From NCBI GenBank assembly GCA_937996595.1, contig CALKVC010000194.1, forward strand, positions 1 through 6,516: a stretch of 6,516 nucleotides of DNA, given 5' to 3'. Positions within the stretch are counted from its first letter, which is position 1; every line of letters begins with the position of its first letter. The DNA is from an uncultured Chitinophagaceae bacterium (GTDB lineage: Bacteria; Bacteroidota; Bacteroidia; Chitinophagales; Chitinophagaceae). The notes under the pieces are model-generated. The model saw only the letters and a program-made list of their open reading frames with translations, was not told where the DNA came from and ran no database searches. This document shows positions 1-4,076 of this stretch, piece after piece. Both the position numbers and the translations under genes were made by a program.

Positions 1-14
1 ATAGTAAATGATCG

Positions 15-84
15 AACCTCAAACCTCAAACCTCAAACCTCAAACCACAAACCTCAAACCACAAACCTCAAACCACAAACCACA
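15..84. repeat. Tandem heptamer array, ten 7-bp units in two variants
   Basis: Ten uninterrupted 7-bp units fill this stretch exactly. Six are AACCTCA and four are AACCACA, differing at one base. The order is T,T,T,T,A,T,A,T,A,A (T for the CTC variant, A for the CAC variant): a uniform block of four followed by alternation, as if a 14-bp double unit had also been duplicated. The array ends 84 bp before the lipoprotein start and lies outside any convincing gene. On the minus strand it has GG pairs every 7 bases, so a weak two-layer G-quadruplex is conceivable. Short intergenic heptamer arrays are known in other bacteria, such as the STRR repeats of cyanobacteria. A role here is not shown. Array length could vary between strains by replication slippage. 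Confidence 0.95.
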
Positions 85-168
85 TTGGATTTCCTTTAAC
101 AGATCTCCCAGGTTACCTGATTCATCCCTTTCGTATCAATAAGCATCTCCTCATCTAAAATTATTGAT

Positions 169-1062
169 ATGAAAAGTAAAACCATGCTGGCGGCAACACT
201 GGTATCATTGATGCTCTTTTCTTGCGGCACTAACAATGAAAGCCAGCTTCTGGCCGGCAAAGACAACCAGGCAGCACAGTCTGTGGAAGCAAGCGATGAA
301 AAGCAGCAGTCTCCAGACCAGCAGCAGCAATTGCCTTCCGATACAACCCAACGGAAAGGGATAAACGCCATTACTCCGGTTGCAGACTGGGATAAAAAGA
401 TTATCAAAAACGCCACGCTTAAACTGGAAGTGAAAGACCATAAACGGTTCGGTGAAACCGTGTACAGTTCCATCAAACAATGGGGAGGGTATGTGGCAGG
501 TGAAGAGCAATTGATGCTGGAAGGGAAGATTGAAACTACTGTAACTATAAAAATTCCCGTTACACATTTTGAAGCGCTTATCAACCAGTTGTCCGGCGCT
601 GATACCAAGGTACTGGAAAGGAAGATTTCAACGGATGATGTTACCGCACAGGTGGTAGATACAAAATCAAGGCTGGAAGCAAAAAAGCAAATGAGGATGA
701 AATACCTGGAATTCCTGCAGCAATCAAAGAATATGGCCGAAGTGTTGCAGGTACAGCAGGAAATAAACGGCATACAGGAAGAGATTGAAGCAGCTTCCGG
801 AAGGGTGAATTACCTGCAAAACCAGGCATTGTACAGTACGGTAAACCTGGTTTATTTTCAGCCATTGGCAGGATATGAACCTTCCGGTGAGGAACCCGGA
901 TTTTTTGACAAGGTTACGGCTGCCTTCCTTTTGGGCATGAACTGGCTTGCAGAAGTATTGGTGGCACTCATTGCTGTATGGCCGTTACTGATCCTGGCAT
1001 TCCTGGCCTGGGTTGGATGGCGTAAGTTAAAGGCAGTAAAACCGGTAACGCATAAAGCGTAA
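169..1062 (+). CDS. DUF4349 domain lipoprotein with C-terminal membrane helix
   Basis: A 297-residue envelope protein of unknown function. A basic N-terminus and hydrophobic stretch (residues 5-18) lead to a lipobox-like LFSC with Cys19, so it is probably exported and lipid-modified. A polar, Gln-rich linker (about 34-63) follows. The DUF4349 region starts near Trp74 with the WDKKIIKNATLKLEV stretch and runs to about residue 230. Its second half (about 165-220) is rich in charged and Leu/Gln residues and looks like a coiled coil. A strongly hydrophobic, Trp-rich helix (about 259-284) with a basic tail would cross the inner membrane. Lipid anchor plus terminal helix is the usual layout for this family; its biochemical role is not established. 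The ATG at 169 is chosen because it begins the signal peptide directly. I see no clear Shine-Dalgarno sequence, as is common in Bacteroidota. The sirtuin gene follows after 9 bp, so co-transcription is possible. Confidence 0.9.
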   Translation: MKSKTMLAATLVSLMLFSCGTNNESQLLAGKDNQAAQSVEASDEKQQSPDQQQQLPSDTTQRKGINAITPVADWDKKIIKNATLKLEVKDHKRFGETVYSSIKQWGGYVAGEEQLMLEGKIETTVTIKIPVTHFEALINQLSGADTKVLERKISTDDVTAQVVDTKSRLEAKKQMRMKYLEFLQQSKNMAEVLQVQQEINGIQEEIEAASGRVNYLQNQALYSTVNLVYFQPLAGYEPSGEEPGFFDKVTAAFLLGMNWLAEVLVALIAVWPLLILAFLAWVGWRKLKAVKPVTHKA

Positions 1063-1067
1063 GTTTG
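1060..1067 (+). promoter_or_regulatory. Candidate -7 promoter element before the sirtuin gene
   Basis: TAAGTTTG matches the Bacteroidota -7 consensus TAnnTTTG exactly. It overlaps the stop codon of the lipoprotein gene and ends 4 bases before the sirtuin ATG. If used, transcription would start at or within a few bases of the ATG, giving a nearly leaderless message. No TTG-type -33 element is evident at the usual distance, so this remains a motif match, and read-through from the lipoprotein gene is equally possible. Confidence 0.4.
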
Positions 1068-1071
1068 TACC

Positions 1072-1752
1072 ATGAAGAAACATATCGTGGTTTTAACGGG
1101 CGCTGGAATAAGCGCAGAAAGCGGGTTAAAGACATTCCGCGACAGTGATGGTTTATGGATGGGGTATAATATTGAAGATGTGGCTACACCGCGGGCTTTC
1201 AGGAAAAATCCGCAACTGGTACTCGATTTTTACAATATGAGGCGAAAGGATGTGGCAGCAGCCAAACCCAATGCAGCACATACAGGTATCGCCGCACTGG
1301 AGAAGAAATATGAAGTGAGCATCATAACCCAGAACATAGACGACCTGCATGAACGGGCCGGGTCTTCTCAGGTGCTGCACCTGCATGGAGAGATTTTCAA
1401 AATGCGGAGTGCTGCTGATGAGCAACTGGTTTCAGAAATAAGGGATGATATCAGGCTGGGCGACCTGGCTGAAGACGGGGCACAGTTACGCCCGCATATC
1501 GTTTGGTTTGAAGAACCGGTACCCCTGATACCTGCTGCTGCAGCTTTGATGGCAAAAGCTGATATATTTGTGCTGGTTGGTACATCCCTGCAGGTATACC
1601 CGGCTGCCGGTTTAATTGATTATGTACAGGAAGATGTTCCCAAGTATATCATTGATAAGAAGATACCGCCGGTTAACCGTTACCGTAATATCATCGCTAT
1701 TGAAAAACCGGCAACCGAAGGAGTGGGGGAGCTGTTGACATTATTGCTGTAA
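1072..1752 (+). CDS. cobB: Sir2-family NAD-dependent protein deacylase (class III-type sirtuin)
   Basis: A 226-residue cytoplasmic sirtuin that would remove acyl groups from lysine side chains, consuming NAD+ and releasing nicotinamide and O-acyl-ADP-ribose. Visible motifs are the NAD-binding GAGISAESG (residues 10-18), FRD (22-24), TQNIDDLHERAG (86-97), the catalytic His105 in HLHGE (103-107), and GTSLQVYPAAG near the C-terminus. Tyr54 and Arg57 in FYNMRR correspond to the Y-x-x-R pair of SIRT5 and E. coli CobB, which recognises negatively charged acyl groups. Desuccinylase or demalonylase activity is therefore likely, by family knowledge. The protein has no cysteine at all, so the usual four-Cys zinc site is absent. 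The segment between the catalytic His and LRPHIVWFEE (about 108-150) is retained but without metal ligands. The start at 1072 directly precedes the first NAD-binding strand. The symbol follows the nearest well-known homologue; orthology is not proven. It converges on the PIN toxin gene with 13 bp between the stop codons. Confidence 0.93.
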   Translation: MKKHIVVLTGAGISAESGLKTFRDSDGLWMGYNIEDVATPRAFRKNPQLVLDFYNMRRKDVAAAKPNAAHTGIAALEKKYEVSIITQNIDDLHERAGSSQVLHLHGEIFKMRSAADEQLVSEIRDDIRLGDLAEDGAQLRPHIVWFEEPVPLIPAAAALMAKADIFVLVGTSLQVYPAAGLIDYVQEDVPKYIIDKKIPPVNRYRNIIAIEKPATEGVGELLTLLL

Positions 1753-1765
1753 AAGCATTACGATA

Positions 1766-2182
1766 TCAGATTACATATTTTTCCAGGAAATCTTTTGAAT
1801 TCATGGTTTCAATATCTGAAAAGTAAAAATCATCTATATCTTCCGTAATGATCACCTGGCAGCCGTGTTGCCTGGCTGAATAGTATTGCAAACCGTCTTC
1901 AAAATCTTGTACACGTTTATTCCTGATTGATTGCATTACTTCATTTGCCCCCACATTGGTTATGGCAAGTTTGCCTGCCAGCAACTCAATTTTCTTTTTT
2001 GCCAGCAGTGTTCCGGATTTTTTTTCTGCAAAGTAAAAAGCGATTGCCAAACAAAGGGGAGAGGTATAAACGGAAAATTTCCTGTTGTCGGCCAGGCTGA
2101 TTATCCTGGACGAATACGTAAATAGCGGGTATTCATTATTGAGTACTGAAACCAGTAAGTTGGCATCAAGAAAAATGGTCAT
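1766..2182 (-). CDS. PIN-domain toxin (VapC-like ribonuclease) of a type II toxin-antitoxin pair
   Basis: A 138-residue protein with a single PIN domain, the usual size for VapC-like toxins, which are metal-dependent ribonucleases that cut RNA. The first strand carries FLDANLL with Asp6, the first conserved acid. The central DFEDGLQYYSA (residues 93-103) holds the conserved acidic pair typical of Bacteroidota PIN proteins. The C-terminal VIITEDIDDF (110-119) corresponds to the common IiTRNxxDF motif, with Glu-Asp in place of Arg-Asn. Glu53 or Glu81 may supply another metal ligand. All expected acids seem present, so it is probably active; this is inferred from motifs only. The start codon lies inside the antitoxin stop (ATGA overlap, 4 bp), implying translational coupling and one operon. 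RNA targets cannot be read from sequence. No hairpin terminator is visible between its stop and the converging sirtuin gene. Confidence 0.87.
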   Translation of the reverse strand: MTIFLDANLLVSVLNNEYPLFTYSSRIISLADNRKFSVYTSPLCLAIAFYFAEKKSGTLLAKKKIELLAGKLAITNVGANEVMQSIRNKRVQDFEDGLQYYSARQHGCQVIITEDIDDFYFSDIETMNSKDFLEKYVI

Positions 2183-2436
2183 TTTTTTGATTTAAAATAT
2201 TCATTTTTCATTTCTTTGCGCTTCCTGGGTTTTGTTCTGTATTCAATGTCTCCCTCGGAAACCATGGTAACCCAATCTGAAATGGGAAGGTCTTCAAGGG
2301 ATTTATATTTTTTGCTGGTTATTTTTGTTAACAGGAATTCTGTAAGCCTGGATAGGCTGATATTATTCTCTTCAGCATATTTTTTTGCTTTTTCTATTAC
2401 TGATTTATTAAAGCTTAAAGTGATTTTGGCGTCCAT
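2179..2436 (-). CDS. DUF6364-type ribbon-helix-helix antitoxin
   Basis: An 85-residue protein whose N-terminal part (residues 4-9 KITLSF strand, then helices about 11-24 and 28-41 around ISLSRLTEFLL) has the pattern of a ribbon-helix-helix DNA-binding dimer and resembles DUF6364 antitoxins. The charged tail (about 42-85), with a basic KPRKRK stretch, would wrap around and inhibit the PIN toxin encoded directly downstream. By family knowledge, such antitoxins neutralise the toxin and repress their own operon together with it. The start at 2436 is supported by AAGGA on the minus strand (2446-2442), 5 bases before the ATG, the clearest Shine-Dalgarno in this window. The stop overlaps the toxin start. 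The gene lies 65 bp downstream of the saccharopine gene on the same strand but has its own promoter-like element and palindrome. Confidence 0.85.
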   Translation of the reverse strand: MDAKITLSFNKSVIEKAKKYAEENNISLSRLTEFLLTKITSKKYKSLEDLPISDWVTMVSEGDIEYRTKPRKRKEMKNEYFKSKK

Positions 2437-2452
2437 GGCGTTCCTTTTACGA

Positions 2453-2460
2453 CAAAATTA
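2453..2460 (-). promoter_or_regulatory. Candidate -7 promoter element of the toxin-antitoxin operon
   Basis: On the minus strand this reads TAATTTTG, an exact match to the Bacteroidota TAnnTTTG -7 element, 16 bases before the antitoxin ATG. A TTG that might act as the -33 element lies 26 bp upstream (2489-2487), longer than the usual spacing, so the upstream half is uncertain. Its position directly beside the palindrome at 2461-2484 supports a real, regulated promoter. Confidence 0.5.
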
Positions 2461-2484
2461 AAATAAATATACGTATAATTAATT
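2461..2484. promoter_or_regulatory. Candidate operator: AT-rich imperfect palindrome
   Basis: The perfect 10-bp palindrome TATACGTATA (2468-2477) is the core of a 24-bp imperfect palindrome. Of the 12 symmetric base pairs, 10 match; the mismatches are 2467/2478 and 2463/2482. It directly abuts the -7 element of the toxin-antitoxin operon on its upstream side, where a bound repressor would block RNA polymerase. Ribbon-helix-helix antitoxins commonly bind such symmetric sites, so autoregulation by the antitoxin/toxin complex is the natural reading. The surrounding DNA is very AT-rich, which makes partial symmetry easier to find by chance. Confidence 0.5.
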
Positions 2485-2501
2485 ATCAATTCCCTTTTTT
2501 T

Positions 2502-3845
2502 TTAGGCACTTTTCCTGGCTTCATGGAATGTGATGCCATGAGCAGACAATTCAGTAAGTAACGGGGTATAAATTTCTTTGATTACCGGGATATGTATGCC
2601 CGTCAATTGAATCTTTTTTTCCAGGATAAGCTTTGCAGCAATGCCAAGCGGGAGGCCAACGGTTTTGGCCATAGCCGTATGAATATGATCATCACCTTTT
2701 ACCAGCAAAGAACTATGAATGGAATGGGCTGTGCCGTCATTTGCCAGGTATTCAATTTCATGAAGCATTACAATCATGTCTTTATCGGATGGCCGAAGGC
2801 AAAGCTTCTTTTCCAGCAACAGTTGCAGTACATCTGCTGCTGAACAAAGGCCTTTGTCAATTGTAGTTTCCTTGTCTTCCAGGCCCAGGAATTGTAGTTG
2901 TGTTTTTTCAATGCCGTGTAAGGTGCTATCAATGTCTATGCCCCATTTACTGAAATGTTCGCTGAAAAAAGCAGCGAATGATTTGCCATCGGTATCATAA
3001 ACAGCCGTTTCATCAGTGAGTTTAAGGCTGATGATTTTTTTCCAGCCTATCATGAAATCAGGGTAGCGTAATGTGGTGCGTATAAAAGTCCGGGCTTTTT
3101 CCAGTCCGTATAACTCAATATAGGGCAGGCTGTTCCTGTTTGGATAATAGCTTAATGCTGGTACTTCATTGTCGCCGGTTAATACGTTTCGGTTAGCATC
3201 AAAGAGGTCTTCATATTTTTCCGTTACTTCTTTTCCGTCTTGCCGGTAAACTGCACCGGCTTTGCCTGCCAGTACAATATTCCTGGGGTTCCAGGTTATC
3301 TTATAATGCCAGGGGTTGTCATCGCTTTCGGGGGCTATCAGTCCGCCGCAATGGCTTTTAAAAGAACTCACTGTACCACCTGTTTCTTTTATTTCATCCA
3401 GGAGCTGCATGGCACTCATATGGTCAATGCCCGGGTCAAGCCCCATCTCGCAAAGAAAAAGGATCCCTTTATCCTTTACCTGCTGCTGCAGTGATAAAAT
3501 CTCATTGTCTGCATAAGAAGCAGTTAACAGGTTTTTTCCGAACTGTATACAGTCTTTCGCAACCAGGATATGCAGGGATGGCGGCATCATGGAAATAACG
3601 ATAGACGCAGTTGATATCAGTTCCCTTCGTTTTTCGTCATCTGTTATATCTAATCCTACCGCTTCGCTGTTGGGATGATGGTTTGTTTTTGATTCAATCA
3701 TCTTCTTGTCAGCATCAGCAATAACCAGTTTCCACGAATGGCTTGATGATTTTGATAATAAATAATCAATTAAAACTGAGGCTGATTTGCCTGCTCCGAA
3801 TAATAGTATTTTTTCCAATGATGCAATTTTCGGCAAGTTATACAT
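2502..3845 (-). CDS. Saccharopine dehydrogenase family protein (saccharopine reductase type)
   Basis: With the start at 3845 this is a 447-residue cytoplasmic NAD(P)-dependent enzyme, related to yeast Lys9 and the C-terminal half of animal AASS, which interconvert saccharopine with 2-aminoadipate semialdehyde plus glutamate. The N-terminus is a Rossmann fold with ILLFGAGKSA (residues 13-22). VISMMPP (about 83-89), GLDPGIDHM (135-143) and SHCGGLIAPE (164-173) are hallmark stretches of this family. A role in lysine breakdown or synthesis is inferred; no partner gene of that pathway is in the window. Start choice: the reading frame is open to a TTG at 3983 and contains another ATG at 3953 (483 residues). 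I prefer 3845 because the Rossmann strand then begins about 12 residues in, as in relatives, and the 36-46 extra residues resemble no domain I know. None of the starts has a good Shine-Dalgarno. It is divergent from gyrA. Confidence 0.87.
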   Translation of the reverse strand: MYNLPKIASLEKILLFGAGKSASVLIDYLLSKSSSHSWKLVIADADKKMIESKTNHHPNSEAVGLDITDDEKRRELISTASIVISMMPPSLHILVAKDCIQFGKNLLTASYADNEILSLQQQVKDKGILFLCEMGLDPGIDHMSAMQLLDEIKETGGTVSSFKSHCGGLIAPESDDNPWHYKITWNPRNIVLAGKAGAVYRQDGKEVTEKYEDLFDANRNVLTGDNEVPALSYYPNRNSLPYIELYGLEKARTFIRTTLRYPDFMIGWKKIISLKLTDETAVYDTDGKSFAAFFSEHFSKWGIDIDSTLHGIEKTQLQFLGLEDKETTIDKGLCSAADVLQLLLEKKLCLRPSDKDMIVMLHEIEYLANDGTAHSIHSSLLVKGDDHIHTAMAKTVGLPLGIAAKLILEKKIQLTGIHIPVIKEIYTPLLTELSAHGITFHEARKSA

Positions 3846-3981
3846 TATATGCGAAGTGGCGGTTTGGAAGATGAACAGCCAGCCGGGATAATGGTTGTTT
3901 TCAGGTTTGATTTTCCTCCGGAACCTGGCTAAAAATTCATTAAACCGGGCCATTTTAAAGGGTAATTGAATAGTTCTCCAC

Positions 3982-4069
3982 AATAGCTGTATTTATGTGT
4001 AAAACATTCAGTTAAATGCCGCTTCCTGCTCAGGAAAACCGGGATAAAATCGTTATTTTTGCAGCTATT
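3982..4069. repeat. Widely spaced 8-bp inverted repeat between divergent genes
   Basis: AATAGCTG at 3982-3989 and its reverse complement CAGCTATT at 4062-4069 flank the space between the saccharopine gene and gyrA, separated by 72 bp. The right copy immediately follows the gyrA -7 element, so it would be at or near the gyrA transcript start. The left copy is in the mirrored position for leftward transcription. An 8-bp match in such a short region has a modest chance probability (roughly several percent), so this is only a weak suggestion of shared control. Confidence 0.2.
4054..4061 (+). promoter_or_regulatory. Candidate -7 promoter element of gyrA
   Basis: TATTTTTG is an exact TAnnTTTG match ending 15 bases before the gyrA ATG, giving a very short leader of about ten bases. 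I see no TTG-like -33 element at the usual distance and no Shine-Dalgarno in the leader. The leader is AT-rich, in keeping with Bacteroidota translation initiation. Confidence 0.5.
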
Positions 4070-4076
4070 ATTGTAT

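Noticed and set aside
15..84. CRISPR array or telomere-like repeat
   Set aside because: The units are 7 bp with no spacers, so it is not CRISPR. The resemblance to eukaryotic CCCTAAA-type telomere repeats is superficial, and bacterial protein genes follow at once.
96..773. Long minus-strand open frame antisense to the lipoprotein gene
   Set aside because: The translation is Ser/Cys/Phe-rich without a domain, and the plus-strand frame has a lipobox, DUF4349 region and membrane helix. It is a shadow of the real gene.
1753..1765. Bidirectional terminator between the converging sirtuin and toxin genes
   Set aside because: Only 13 bp are available and I see no stem-loop there.
2495..2503. Run of nine T as a rho-independent terminator
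   Set aside because: It reads as T only on the plus strand, where no gene precedes it, and no GC-rich hairpin adjoins it. For the minus-strand saccharopine gene it is an A-run at the stop codon.
1072..3845. Functional link between the sirtuin (lysine deacylation) and the saccharopine enzyme (lysine metabolism)
   Set aside because: The genes are on opposite strands, separated by a toxin-antitoxin module, and share no regulatory signal. Both involving lysine is not evidence of a system.
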